A stretch of 64,000 nucleotides of DNA from Bacteroidales bacterium (GTDB lineage Bacteria; Bacteroidota; Bacteroidia; Bacteroidales; UBA932): contig JAAYJQ010000017.1 of the NCBI GenBank assembly GCA_012522855.1, positions 124,001 to 188,000 of the forward strand, in the 5' to 3' direction. A program made the translations under genes and the position numbers. Below are positions 45,101 to 54,700 of this stretch, piece by piece. The notes beneath the pieces were generated by a model that ran no database searches, was not told where the DNA came from, and was given only the letters and a program-made list of their open reading frames with translations. Positions within the stretch are counted from its first letter, which is position 1. Every line of letters starts with the position of its first letter.

Positions 45101-45257
45101 ACTGCAAGACCTCGGCGTCCGAATCTATGCGAATGCCTATAATCCTCTGACTTTCACGAAAGTCAAGTACATCGACCCTGAGCACCCTGCAGACTCCTAT
45201 GGGCGTCTCTACCCGCTCAACAAGTCTTACACAATCGGGCTGAGCATCAACTTCTAA
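42132..45257 (+). CDS. SusC-type TonB-dependent outer-membrane transporter, version 2
   Basis: About 1,041 residues from the ATG at 42132 (MKRFIASLLAIVSLTLISAT). The track's 42120 ATG overlaps the preceding stop by one base and adds only MPGT. Domains are as in version 1: regulatory-like sandwich (VSGTVVDENNDPVVGAFVIVQG), plug (VIGYGTVKKGSITGAVSAVGG, NVSVLKDASAAIYGLRGGNGV), and barrel ending YPLNKSYTIGLSINF. It imports oligosaccharide with the SusD partner downstream. Confidence 0.95.
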   Translation: MKRFIASLLAIVSLTLISATSFAQNIITVSGTVVDENNDPVVGAFVIVQGTKDGTSTDAGGRYSINAPSNSTLEFSFLGMKTASVVVNNRGIINVILENDTNLLEETVVIGYGTVKKGSITGAVSAVGGEDMVKTKTDNTQNMLTGRIPGVRVWQKTAEPGQYNAALDIRGMGSPLVVIDGVPREMSDFQRLSPTDIENVSVLKDASAAIYGLRGGNGVILITTKSGQVGKIKTSYDGSFTFQTPASLPRLMDAINCLELTNERCLMGMEGGAPEYPETLVDRYRSGELQGTDWNGLVIQDMAPQSRQTLSISGGTDKLRFYFGLGYFYQEGFWKSRDLNDTKYNLRANVTAELLKGLTFNTNVSGYYEHLHNPLDDPELIIRFWYSQSTIWKAYADPEQTMLNYKDLNLDLNSVARIYSDISGHRINYRKNFNLNNSLTYDLGTLSDVLNGLSIKGLFSWDYIGTEYEQYRKEYYQYAYNELTGGYDQRLYAKSSPSQLTRGDNHYKSMLAQALVQYDRKFNKHNVGATVGWEIQKKGANGFNAFGDLVFATPYFTGLDVSGHQVSQGALYDYTYESLIGRLNYSFDDRYLFEGQFRYDGSSRFYKGHRWGFFPSVSAGWRISQEPWLKNGSLNFINQLKLRASYGEIGSDGSDYEWATGYTYPAGALRTDGYYTGQAPIYYLGSWVMRADPKALPNENITWFTNRTFNIGVDFEAWNGLFGFTFDFFRRLRHGLLARNASEMPTIVGSVPPLENANSDSHLGFELELSHRNHIGDFHYQTKAMISITRNKAITYIETTKYGNSYDNWRNNTRNNRYQGIVFGYETVGRYDGWEDIWTYDTNKSNGILPGDFKYLDWNGDGQINGLDVHPYTFGQSPWCNFSISLDAQWKGFDASLLFQGATLGSVAYGQSQLGVYGQHGGGTLQQYLDRWHPLNVKTDVYDQSLEWVKGTYLFGGNSAYSNSDFNTQPVDYIRLKSIEIGYTLPKIQRLQDLGVRIYANAYNPLTFTKVKYIDPEHPADSYGRLYPLNKSYTIGLSINF

Positions 45258-45269
45258 AAGGACGGAAAT

Positions 45270-47333
45270 ATGAAAAAGATAGTTTTCATTATAGTATCGG
45301 CAATACTTGCGGCGACATCCTGTGTAAGCCTCGATGTCCCTCCTAAAAACATCGTGACGGACGATGACTTGCTTTCAAGCCAGTCCGGAATGGCGATCTA
45401 TCTGGCGAGAATGTACTCACAGATGCCTTGGGAGGATTTCAAATATGTGGCAGCCAATGGTTTTGACGGAAGTACCTTCCTCGGGTGTCTAGGCATCGAG
45501 GGAACCGGCGAGGCCATTGAGCGCGACCCTATCACGAAAGCCTTCACAAATGAAAAAGCCTCTCTGTGGGGTAGAGCCTACACCTTGATTCATGATGCGA
45601 ACCACTTGATCAAGACTCTCCCTCAGTACAGGGACAATTATGTCGAGATGGCCTATAATGAGTTTCTCGGCCAGGCATATTTTGTGAGAGCCTTTGTTTA
45701 CTCGCAGATGGCAAAGAGATTTGGCGGAGTTCCTATTGTGAAGGAAATCATTTCTTATCCGTTCGAGGGCGATGTTGAGATTGCCCGATTTTCCGAGAAG
45801 GACACGTGGGATGCTATCCTTGAGGACTGGGACATGGCGATTTCTCTTCTTCCTCCAACGCCGACATTTGACTGTTCCGCACACAAATACGCAGCCCTTG
45901 CCTTCAAATCAGACGCTATGCTTTATGCCGGGTCCGTTGCAAAGTACAACGAGACTGTCACCGGACGTCTTACCGGTCTTGGCAAGAAGACCGGAATCCG
46001 CGTGATCGGATTTGAAGAAGAAGAATGGTTCGACTGTTCCAACAAATATTTCCTGGAGGCGTACAAGGCGGCGAAGGAAATCATTGACAGCGGCGTATAT
46101 TCACTCTATATGAAATCTTGGAAGGCCAATGATCCGGAAGCGCAGTACAAGAATATGGTCGATATGTGGAGGGATCTCTCAAGTCCGGAGAACATCCTCA
46201 TCAGAAGGTATGAATATCCATACCTCAGCCACGGGCTTGATGCCTACAGCTCCCCCTGGATATTCAGAATGCCTCTTTCTGCCGGCACCTGCCCGACCGA
46301 AGATTTCATGGAACTTTTCGATGGCTTCAACCGCTATCCCAGCGGCGGCATCCGTGTGACTGACGGCACAGACCACACGAACGGCAATTATCTTCTCTTC
46401 GACAAGCCGATGGATTTCTTCAAGGGTGTCGAGCCACGTCTTCGCGCCTACATTATCTTCCCGGGTGATGTGTTCAGAGGCCGTGAGATTGAAGTAAGAA
46501 TGGGTATCTACACCGGAGATGTTCCCATCGAGACACTGAAGGACAGCTACGAATTCTCTCAGAGGGGGCGTCTCTACCAACATCTGTCCATGTACAATGA
46601 TAAGAACAACAAGACGCTTTTCCTGAGTCCGAACGTTAACACTGAAGAAGTGACTTATTTGGACGAGAATGGCGATACGGTCACTTGTTATGCAGCCGGA
46701 GAGAATGGTCCGTTCTATACCAACACCGAGTCCACAATGACCGGTCTGCATCTTAGAAAATACCTTGATCCCGATCTTCAACTTAAGGACATCGGAGAAG
46801 GAAAGTCCGACCAGCCGTTCATCCTTACAAGGTACGGAGAGGTGCTCCTTAACGCTGCAGAGGCTGCTGTGGAGCTTTCTCTGGGAGGCATTCAATCTCC
46901 AGATGGAGATGACATGCTTCAGGTTGCTACCGATGCCGTCAAGGCCATTCAGACCAGAGCCGGCGCCAATGTGCTGACAGAAGATCTCAGCTCAGATATT
47001 GAAAGCCGGAACATCGTTCGGAAGGAACGCCGCAAGGAACTTGCCTACGAGCAGAAGAGCAAGTGGGACATCAGAAGATGGAGGGTCCAGGATGAGAACA
47101 ATCGTGATGGCTTTTGGGGCATGATAACAGATCACACCAAATACAGCGATGGAACAAGATACGGATTCAAGGGATTCTATCCGTTCTATTCAACAACCGC
47201 GCACAAATGGTTCTTTGACATCAGTTTCGAGGGAAGACAGACCTTTTCCTACTCTCCTCTCGACTACTACTTCGTTATCCCCGGCGGCGAGGTGACAAAG
47301 AGCAAGTACATTGATCAGCAACCTAACAGATAA
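45270..47333 (+). CDS. SusD-type glycan-binding lipoprotein, version 2
   Basis: A 687-residue SusD homologue (lipobox TSCV) parallel to the protein at 34665. It shares IVTDDDLLSSQSGMAIYLARMYSQMP, KRFGGVPIVK, ARFSEKDTWDAILEDWD and KERRKELAYEQKSKWDIRRWR. It begins 12 bases after the SusC stop, so the pair is translationally close. It is the lid protein of the second transporter. Confidence 0.94.
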   Translation: MKKIVFIIVSAILAATSCVSLDVPPKNIVTDDDLLSSQSGMAIYLARMYSQMPWEDFKYVAANGFDGSTFLGCLGIEGTGEAIERDPITKAFTNEKASLWGRAYTLIHDANHLIKTLPQYRDNYVEMAYNEFLGQAYFVRAFVYSQMAKRFGGVPIVKEIISYPFEGDVEIARFSEKDTWDAILEDWDMAISLLPPTPTFDCSAHKYAALAFKSDAMLYAGSVAKYNETVTGRLTGLGKKTGIRVIGFEEEEWFDCSNKYFLEAYKAAKEIIDSGVYSLYMKSWKANDPEAQYKNMVDMWRDLSSPENILIRRYEYPYLSHGLDAYSSPWIFRMPLSAGTCPTEDFMELFDGFNRYPSGGIRVTDGTDHTNGNYLLFDKPMDFFKGVEPRLRAYIIFPGDVFRGREIEVRMGIYTGDVPIETLKDSYEFSQRGRLYQHLSMYNDKNNKTLFLSPNVNTEEVTYLDENGDTVTCYAAGENGPFYTNTESTMTGLHLRKYLDPDLQLKDIGEGKSDQPFILTRYGEVLLNAAEAAVELSLGGIQSPDGDDMLQVATDAVKAIQTRAGANVLTEDLSSDIESRNIVRKERRKELAYEQKSKWDIRRWRVQDENNRDGFWGMITDHTKYSDGTRYGFKGFYPFYSTTAHKWFFDISFEGRQTFSYSPLDYYFVIPGGEVTKSKYIDQQPNR

Positions 47334-47345
47334 AACTATCGTAAA

Positions 47346-48170
47346 ATGAAAAGAATACTCTCATATATTATCGCCGCAGGAATCACAACCCTCGGATTCT
47401 CAGCTTGTTCTCTGTTCGAGATTGATAATTTCGACGCTCCGGAAGAAACCATCACCGGCAAGATCGTGGACATTGAGACGGGGGAGCCTGTTCTGACAGA
47501 ACAGAATGGAAGGGGAATCAGAATCCGCTTGACTGAGCTCAGCTGGGGAGAGAATGTGACCTACAATCCGGATTTCTACGCAAAAGATGACGGCACCTAC
47601 CGGAACACCAAGATCTTCAAAGGTCGCTACAATGTCCGCATTGACGGCCCGTTCATTCCGCTTTATCGTACAGCTCCAGATGGAACCGTGCTTGAAGATG
47701 CGACTGTCGAGACCGACATCAAGGGTGTCACCACTGTCGACTTCCTTGTCCAGCCTTTCCTGAAGGTTGAAATTATCGGCGATCCCATCGTCAGCGCCGG
47801 CAAAGTTACCGCTAATGTCCGTGTGACCCGCGCCACTACAAAGGAGGCGTTCCGCTCCAAAATTGAACCAATGGGGGGTTGGAAACCGGATTACATGAAC
47901 GTGACGGACCTTCGTCTTTATGTTGGATATTCTTCTACCTGCAACGGTGACAACCAGTATTCAAGCTGGTCAAATGTCATTGAGTATGGTGGAAACTCCT
48001 TCGAAGAAAAACTCGGAACCCTCGTCCCGATCACTTCGAAGGGAACGCTGAAACCCGGACGCAAACTCTTCATCCGAGCAGCGGCCAGAATCAATTACGA
48101 CACGCCCGCAGGAAGTGGTACCAGAAGGTATAACTTCTCTGAAGTCCGTGAAATTAATGTACCCGAATAA
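47346..48170 (+). CDS. DUF3823 lipoprotein, version 2
   Basis: A 274-residue lipoprotein (lipobox SACS) with EETITGKIVDIETGEPVLTEQNGRGIRIRLTEL, paralogous to 36752-37573. The C-termini match closely (KLFIRAAARINYDTPAGSGTRRYNFSEVREINVP). It likely forms part of the outer-surface complex with SusC and SusD. Confidence 0.82.
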   Translation: MKRILSYIIAAGITTLGFSACSLFEIDNFDAPEETITGKIVDIETGEPVLTEQNGRGIRIRLTELSWGENVTYNPDFYAKDDGTYRNTKIFKGRYNVRIDGPFIPLYRTAPDGTVLEDATVETDIKGVTTVDFLVQPFLKVEIIGDPIVSAGKVTANVRVTRATTKEAFRSKIEPMGGWKPDYMNVTDLRLYVGYSSTCNGDNQYSSWSNVIEYGGNSFEEKLGTLVPITSKGTLKPGRKLFIRAAARINYDTPAGSGTRRYNFSEVREINVPE

Positions 48171-48216
48171 CATCTATTTTTCAATTCTTTAACATATGAT
48201 CCAATTTTTAACAATT

Positions 48217-50337
48217 ATGAAAAAAACAGCATTTTTCCTGGCGGCAATCTTGGCGATTGTTTCCTGTCAGAAAGAAATCCAAGTGTCAAGCGTCACTGTC
48301 GATCCTGCCAATGTCAGCATTGTTGTAGGAGGCAAGCAGCTTCTTAGAGCTACCGCAGCTCCTGCAGATGCTACTACAATCACAGAGACCGCATGGTCTT
48401 CTTCAAATGAGATGGTTGCCACTGTGGCTCCCACCGGTCTTGTAACAGCTGTTGCTCCTGGCGAAGCAACCATTTCCGCCGAGATTGGCGGTGTTGTCGG
48501 CACTTGCAAGGTTACGGTTACCGACACCGAGATCACAGGCATTGCCTTCAAGTCCTCTTCTGAGACAGCTATTGCTGTTACAGCAGGTGAAGAAAGGGAA
48601 CTTGAAATTATCTTCTCGCCGGATAACCCGACTAACAAGTCCGTCGAATGGAAGACGAGCGATTCAAAGATCGCTACTGTTACTCCCGGAGCGGACGGAA
48701 AGGCAACGGTTGTCTTTTCGGGATCCGGTGTTGTTGAGATCACGGCAACCACACAAGTGAGCAATCAGACCGCTTCCCAGAAATTCGTCATCCTCGGAGA
48801 TGCAAAACTTTATGTCATGGAAGAGACCATCTATGCCGGCAAGCCGGCTGTTTGGAAGGTCAATGCAGAGGCATATCCTGGAATTAAGGATGCGGTCTGG
48901 ACGGTAGGCGACAAGGAATACGAGGGCAATGAGGCCACATTCGCTGTCGATGTTGACCAGAGCTTCGAGGAAGCTGTCGAGGGAAAGGAATTTGGCAATG
49001 CAAGCGTCAAGCTTGTCGCCAAGATCGAGGGTGTTGAGGTCAGCGATGTCATTGATGTCCCCGTAGAGATCCTTTGGATCGAGAAGGATATCACAACTTG
49101 GTCAAGAAACGCCAACCCTGTATTCAACAAGGCCTGCACCAAGGTTTATTTCATCACTCGTAATCAGGATGGCGGCGGTCTTGCGGAAAGACATCTCATT
49201 CAGCTTGACCTTCAAACAAAGGAAATTGTTGAGGTCAACCTTAAGATGGACAAGGCTTCCATCAAAACCGACAATGGGGGTATGTTCTGCGTCAACCCGC
49301 TTAACGGAGACATCTATGCCTGCAATAACCAGGCTATCTATTGTTTTGCCGAGGCTGGACTCACGAAGAAGTGGCAATTTGATGTCCCTGTCGGTGATCC
49401 CAGCAAGATGCCGCCTTCTATTATGGTAGGAAGCGGCCCCGCGCTCAGCAACGACTGCTCAGTCCTCTTCGTGGCTTGCGGCAACAACATGTTCTATGCT
49501 CTCAACACAGCCACCGGCGAGAAACTTTCCGAACTCGACTTCAACGACAATGTTGAGACGTTCAACAGAAAGGGCAACAATTATACCAAGGGGCTTGGAG
49601 CATGCCAATTCGCTGTATGGGGTGATAACAACATCATTCTGCATAGAAATATCGGTCTCTCAAGCGTTGAATGGATCACTTTCAAGAACAACAAGCTCGA
49701 AATCGAGAAAGAATCCAATTCGGTAACAGGTTCAACGACCGATATCGCTTCCCCTATCATTGACAAGACCCAGACTTGGGTATATTTCATGGGCCACTCA
49801 ACAATCTGTTACATTCCTCTCAAGAGTTATGCGGATGCGCTTCATTTGACTGGAAGCGCTGACGGCAGAGGAATGCACATGAATGGTTGTCTCTCCGACG
49901 GTTACCTCTACACTCCAACCCAAAATGGATCTTGGATCATGCAGGTTGATGTTTCTGGAAGCTACCCGGTAAACGCTTATCGCAACATCTTTGAAGAAAG
50001 CGGCGGAAACAACAACAGAAACTATGATTCTGTATCTGCCGATGAGAATGGGTGCTTGTACTTTAACCACAGAGTGTCCGGCAGAATGTACCTGCTTAGA
50101 GGAACACCCAAGGAAGATGGTTCCTTCAATAACAGGGTTATTGCCAGCTTCCCCATGAACAACTATCAGGCATGTCTGAACGTCGGCGGCAACTATATGG
50201 TTACCTGCTGCCGTATCGACAACAGCATTTCAAGGATTTTCGTACGTTGCATCGGTGCAAACCGCGCATCCGGCTGGTCCGGAATGGGCGGCGATGTCTG
50301 TAGCACAAAGAACGCTAATCTCGTTTACGGAAACTAA
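48217..50337 (+). CDS. lipoprotein with two Ig-like (Big_2) domains and a beta-propeller
   Basis: About 706 residues from the ATG at 48217 (MKKTAFFLAAILAIVSCQKE); the track start at 48196 adds seven residues before the signal peptide. Two bacterial Ig-like type 2 domains (VSSVTVDPANVSIVVGGKQL and GIAFKSSSETAIAVTAGEER) occupy about residues 20-190. A third sandwich and then a PQQ-like or similar beta-propeller follow (NPLNGDIYACNNQAIYCFAE, LFVACGNNMFYALNTATGEK). The order of spacer domains followed by a binding head is typical of surface glycan-binding proteins placed after SusD. It is unique to module 2. Confidence 0.68.
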   Translation: MKKTAFFLAAILAIVSCQKEIQVSSVTVDPANVSIVVGGKQLLRATAAPADATTITETAWSSSNEMVATVAPTGLVTAVAPGEATISAEIGGVVGTCKVTVTDTEITGIAFKSSSETAIAVTAGEERELEIIFSPDNPTNKSVEWKTSDSKIATVTPGADGKATVVFSGSGVVEITATTQVSNQTASQKFVILGDAKLYVMEETIYAGKPAVWKVNAEAYPGIKDAVWTVGDKEYEGNEATFAVDVDQSFEEAVEGKEFGNASVKLVAKIEGVEVSDVIDVPVEILWIEKDITTWSRNANPVFNKACTKVYFITRNQDGGGLAERHLIQLDLQTKEIVEVNLKMDKASIKTDNGGMFCVNPLNGDIYACNNQAIYCFAEAGLTKKWQFDVPVGDPSKMPPSIMVGSGPALSNDCSVLFVACGNNMFYALNTATGEKLSELDFNDNVETFNRKGNNYTKGLGACQFAVWGDNNIILHRNIGLSSVEWITFKNNKLEIEKESNSVTGSTTDIASPIIDKTQTWVYFMGHSTICYIPLKSYADALHLTGSADGRGMHMNGCLSDGYLYTPTQNGSWIMQVDVSGSYPVNAYRNIFEESGGNNNRNYDSVSADENGCLYFNHRVSGRMYLLRGTPKEDGSFNNRVIASFPMNNYQACLNVGGNYMVTCCRIDNSISRIFVRCIGANRASGWSGMGGDVCSTKNANLVYGN

Positions 50338-50351
50338 TTTTTGCTAACTTT

Positions 50352-50388
50352 GAGGCGGCGGCCATTTGTGCCGCTGCCTCATTTTTTA
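50352..50388 (+). terminator. intrinsic terminator between the propeller and beta-helix genes
   Basis: GAGGCGGCGGC (50352-50362) pairs with GCCGCTGCCTC (50370-50380) with one wobble, followed by ATTTTTT. The last base of a TAACTTTG box (50345-50352) overlaps its start, so the same spot may also hold a weak promoter for the beta-helix gene. Partial termination would lower expression of that last gene. Confidence 0.7.
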
Positions 50389-50394
50389 AATTCT

Positions 50395-51741
50395 ATGAAA
50401 AAAGCGATACCCTTCATCCTGTTAACCGTCCTTTCTTTGGCTTCCTGCAAAAAAATGGTCATTGAAACCATCGACGAGACGATTATAAAGACCACTGTGG
50501 TCATGGATACCATTTACCAGACCACTGTTGTCAAAGACACGGTGTATATCAAGGATACAGTCATTGTTGACATACAGGCCTATTCCATCCAGTCCTTCGG
50601 CGTTCTTCCGACCAACACCCCAAGGCGCAACAGGCTGAATCTCCAGGAAGCCATCAATTGGGCTTCTTCACGCGGAGCCGCCCTGTTTGTGGAGCCTGTT
50701 GAAGGAGGGTATCCTGTTCAGAGCGGAATCGCTCTTCTTAAGAATGTTTCTCTCATTGGTGTGCATGGACCTACCGGACGGGGAACTGCCGGGCCCAACG
50801 GCCCTACAGGTTCCTTGTTCGTCATCACGGATACCAATTCTCCGTTCATCACGGTAGAATCTGCCACGCAGATTAGTGGATGCCAGTTCTATTATCCCGA
50901 ACAAGCGTACAAGAACAGTGATTCCGTCATCGAATATCCTCCGACAATCAAGGTCTCGCAAGCAACCGCTTGCCAAGGCGTGACGCTCCGTTGCCTTACT
51001 TTCTACGGAGAGACATTCGCGATGGACTTCGAAGCCACCAGGAATCTTCCTTGCGAGCAGATCCTTTTCGAGCATTGCTATGGCTATCCGCTCAGCGGCA
51101 AGTTTATTTCCATAGACCACTGTTATGACATTCCTCGCATCCTTCACTGCCATGTCAATCCGGCCAACCAGCGCGAATTCGGCAGAGGCTATCCATCAGA
51201 AATTTGCGACTATGTCATAAAGCAGAAAAACTATACCTACACAATCAACCACACCGACAACGCTCAATGCATAGACCTCTTCACTTTCGGCAACTATGGA
51301 GGAATATACTTGGGTCCTCAAACCTATGGCCAGCTCACGAACTTCAACTTAGACTGTGTCTGCATAGGTGTGCTGAAAGATGGCGATGGTCCGTTCAACC
51401 GCGTGTGGGAAGTCGCCCAGGGATCCATCATCGCCAATGCGTCACCTGACGGCAAGATCGAGGATATTCATCCTTTTTATGTCCGTGGAAAGGGTCATCT
51501 CAATCTTACGAACGTCGATTGCTTCTCCGGCAACAATCCTGCCGTTACCAGTATCGGCAACTCCTATGACTTCATGACGATAGACGGAACAGACTATGTC
51601 GTCGTGACCGGTGTCAACTGCCGTATGAGAAACTATCGTTGCGACAATCCGATCAACGTGAACAATCCGAAGGCTCAAGTGAGCTTTATCAACTGCGCCA
51701 ACAAAAACGGCGACATTTTCAACTATTCTTTCGGAATATAA
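50395..51741 (+). CDS. lipoprotein with right-handed parallel beta-helix
   Basis: About 448 residues from the ATG at 50395; the track's 50341 start is a TTG before the terminator and is rejected. The lipobox is ASCK, followed by a valine/threonine-rich tether with repeated KDTVYIKDTVIVD-type segments. From about residue 60 the pattern is a pectate-lyase-like beta-helix (SFGVLPTNTPRRNRLNLQEAINWA, GISVTL-like turns such as GVTLRCLTFYGETF, LNLTNVDCFSGNNP). No lyase or polygalacturonase catalytic signature is evident, so binding is as likely as cleavage. It ends one base from the convergent GH97-GH92 gene. Confidence 0.6.
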   Translation: MKKAIPFILLTVLSLASCKKMVIETIDETIIKTTVVMDTIYQTTVVKDTVYIKDTVIVDIQAYSIQSFGVLPTNTPRRNRLNLQEAINWASSRGAALFVEPVEGGYPVQSGIALLKNVSLIGVHGPTGRGTAGPNGPTGSLFVITDTNSPFITVESATQISGCQFYYPEQAYKNSDSVIEYPPTIKVSQATACQGVTLRCLTFYGETFAMDFEATRNLPCEQILFEHCYGYPLSGKFISIDHCYDIPRILHCHVNPANQREFGRGYPSEICDYVIKQKNYTYTINHTDNAQCIDLFTFGNYGGIYLGPQTYGQLTNFNLDCVCIGVLKDGDGPFNRVWEVAQGSIIANASPDGKIEDIHPFYVRGKGHLNLTNVDCFSGNNPAVTSIGNSYDFMTIDGTDYVVVTGVNCRMRNYRCDNPINVNNPKAQVSFINCANKNGDIFNYSFGI

Positions 51742-51742
51742 G

Positions 51743-54700
51743 TTACTCGAAAACGATCTCTCGAGCTGACACAAGCGCGTCGTGCGTGATGGTGAAGCCC
51801 GGCAAAGGCTTTCCGTCAACCACAATGCGTTTTGCACCCGCGCCTTCCGGGCACCCGCGCCTTATCGTGATGTCACGCCCATTCAAATGTAGGGTAATCT
51901 TTTCAAACAGAGGAGTGAACATCTCGTAACGGTCTGTACCCACGCAGAGCGGATAGAACCCCATCTGTGAGAACATATACCAGGCGCTCATCGCTCCATC
52001 GTCCTCATCCATTTCGGGAGCGTACCCGTCAACCTTGTTTTGGAACGCGCGTCCGACAAACGGCTGCGGAAATTCCGCGTTTCCGCCATAGATGTGAATC
52101 ATCCGGTCGTCCGTCAACAAGGCGTGAACAAGCTCGCCGGTACGTTCCGGGTGTCCAAACAAATTGAACATGAAAGGCGTCTGGATGTCCGGCTCGTTGC
52201 CCTGGTTGAATAGGTGCTTTTCAAAAAACTCCGCCAACTGTGAGGCAAGGGTCTCTTTCCCGACCCATTCAGCCATCTTATCAGCATACAAGGGCATTGC
52301 CCAGCGATATTGCCAGCGCGTGCCCTGGTACATTCCGTTGCCTTTCATGAGGGCGAACTCATCAGTGATGGTCATGAATTCCTTCTTCCAAGTTTCTTCA
52401 AAAAGACGTTCGGATTCCCGGCCATACTTTGTCGCAGCAGCATCGTTTCCGATTATTTCCGCAATCTTCGACATGGCCCACAGGTCATAGACGGTTTCCA
52501 TTTTCTGGTCAGGGGTATTCCTTGTCAATCCTTGGCCGGAACCCGGCGCCAACCCGTCTTCATATTCCTTCTCCATTCCCGGGAAGGCCTTATCGAGGTC
52601 GAATCCGCGGATTCCCTTGCTCCATGCGTCCAAAAGCGTGATCTGGGCATGCTCGGTGCGCACGGTCGGAGCGCATTCATGCATGGTCGCCCAGTTCTTC
52701 TTGCCTGTAACATAGAGGCTTACGAGGGACTTGCAGATATCGCTCATTTCTTCGGGCGCCATTAGGCTGATCATAGGGAATTTCGTCCTGAAAGTGTCCC
52801 ACATGCTCCAGCCGCTGTAATAGGTCCAGTTGTCGGCAGCATGGAGCTCCCCGTCTGTTCCACGATACTGTCCGCAAGAAGAAGTGGAATTGAAAGGACT
52901 TAGAAACACCCTGTACATACTTGTGTAGAAGAGGATTTTCTGCTCTTCAGTGCTACCTTCCACATCAGCCCTTGACAGGATATTCTCCCATTTTTCAGCA
53001 GTAACACGACGGATCTTGTCGAAGCTCATCCCATCTGCGAACTGAAGTTCTTTGGCTGCCGTTGCCTCGTCAACAGGGGAAAGCGCGACACGCGCTTCAA
53101 CCGACCTTGTCTTGTCAGGGAAGATCAATTCGACCTTGTCGCCATCAACCTTTCCGACAGTGAAAGGTCTGTTGGTACGGAGCCTGAAATACAGTTTATA
53201 TGCTCCGAAATTGCAGGTTGTGGAGGTCTGCGCCCAGCCTTCGATGTTGTTGGCGTCAAGAACCTTCCATCCGCATGCGCTGCGTCTTGGATCTATGGCT
53301 GAATTGACATCCAGAACAAGTCTTTTGGCGGCGTTTCCGGAGAATTGGAAATTCTCCACGGCAATATTCCTTGTGGCTGTGAGTTTTATTCCGACACCGT
53401 TGTTCAGACGAGCTTCATAGTAACCCGGAAACGCCGTCTCGGAACCTTTTATAATTTCAAGCTTCTCTTCGACAGCCGCCGGTCGTAGCCGCAGGTTGCC
53501 TCCGGTTCCATCTCCGCCGACACCATTGATCCGGGTCACAGAAATACCGGATATCTCGGCCTGGTTATAGTCATAACCGGCATGAAGGGGTTTGACTGCA
53601 TCCGGGCAGACCGATATAAGCCCGAAAGGTACCTGCGCGGCAGGGGAAACCTGACCATGGTCACCGGCGGTTCCCATGAAAAGGTTGACATAACCCAACT
53701 TGGTGGCTTTTTGAAGCCTTATGGCGAAACCGCCGCCCTGTACAAGCCGAAAGGACTTCTTATCTGTCGAACGAACCGTGAAGCGTTCGATCTTGTAGTC
53801 TGTGGGCGCCGCCCCTTCGACATCTTCAAAGGCTACAGCATCCCATTCGCCTTCGCCGAGGAAACTGAAGTCAACTTCGGTGTCGCGGGCATCAATTCCC
53901 GTGATACCTGAAACCACCCATTTGTCTCCGCTTCTGCGAGCCACGGTAATATATTCGCCCATCTTTGCTTCGAGCACCCTGGATTCGTCAAATTCACGCG
54001 GACATGCGGTGATGAAAGAGACGGTCTCCACATCCGCCTCGTAGTCTGTAGGAGAATCGCAGACCACGGACAATGGCATCTCATAGACCCCGAAAAGCGC
54101 TACCTGGTGAGCTCTGGTACCGTAGGATCCAGGTATGAAGCCTTCCGGTCCCGGATTGCCCGTGCCGTAATTGTGGAGGGCTCCAGGGGTATAGTCGCAC
54201 GGGCCGGCGAAAAGTCGCGTGAAAGGAATCATCACATCCTGCTTCATATAGCGCTTCCAGTCCTTGGGATCACGACAGTTCTCAAGGCCCCAGACACCCT
54301 CCATGTTGAGGATGTTAGGATAGGTTCGGTTCAATCCGGAAGGAGGGAATACGCCATGGACATTGATGAACAAGTGATTGCGGGCTGCAGCCTCAGCGAT
54401 TCTCGCGAGTCTTTCCACTGCTTTTTGGTCGTAGAGGTTGAGGAAATCAGGCTTGAAACCAGCCACGCCCTCCATCTTGCCATACATTTCGCAATACATC
54501 TCCGGGTCTTCAGAGAGCCTGTCGATCATGCACCACAGAATAAGGCCGACTCCCTTGGACTTTGCATAATGGGCAAGTCCTTCGAGATCGAAGCCCGGTT
54601 TTGGCTTAAGATAGTTCTGTCCGGGAGCGACTTTTCCCCATCCTTCATCGAGCAGAACGTATTGGATGCCCTGTTCGGCAGCATAGTCAATATGATACTT

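Larger units (their letters stand above)
39921..48170 (+). repeat. duplicated PUL module, version 2
   Basis: The same gene order as 27524-37573, but with the GxGYxYP gene reduced to a remnant and with different genes downstream of DUF3823. See the version 1 entry for the evidence of duplication. Confidence 0.85.
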
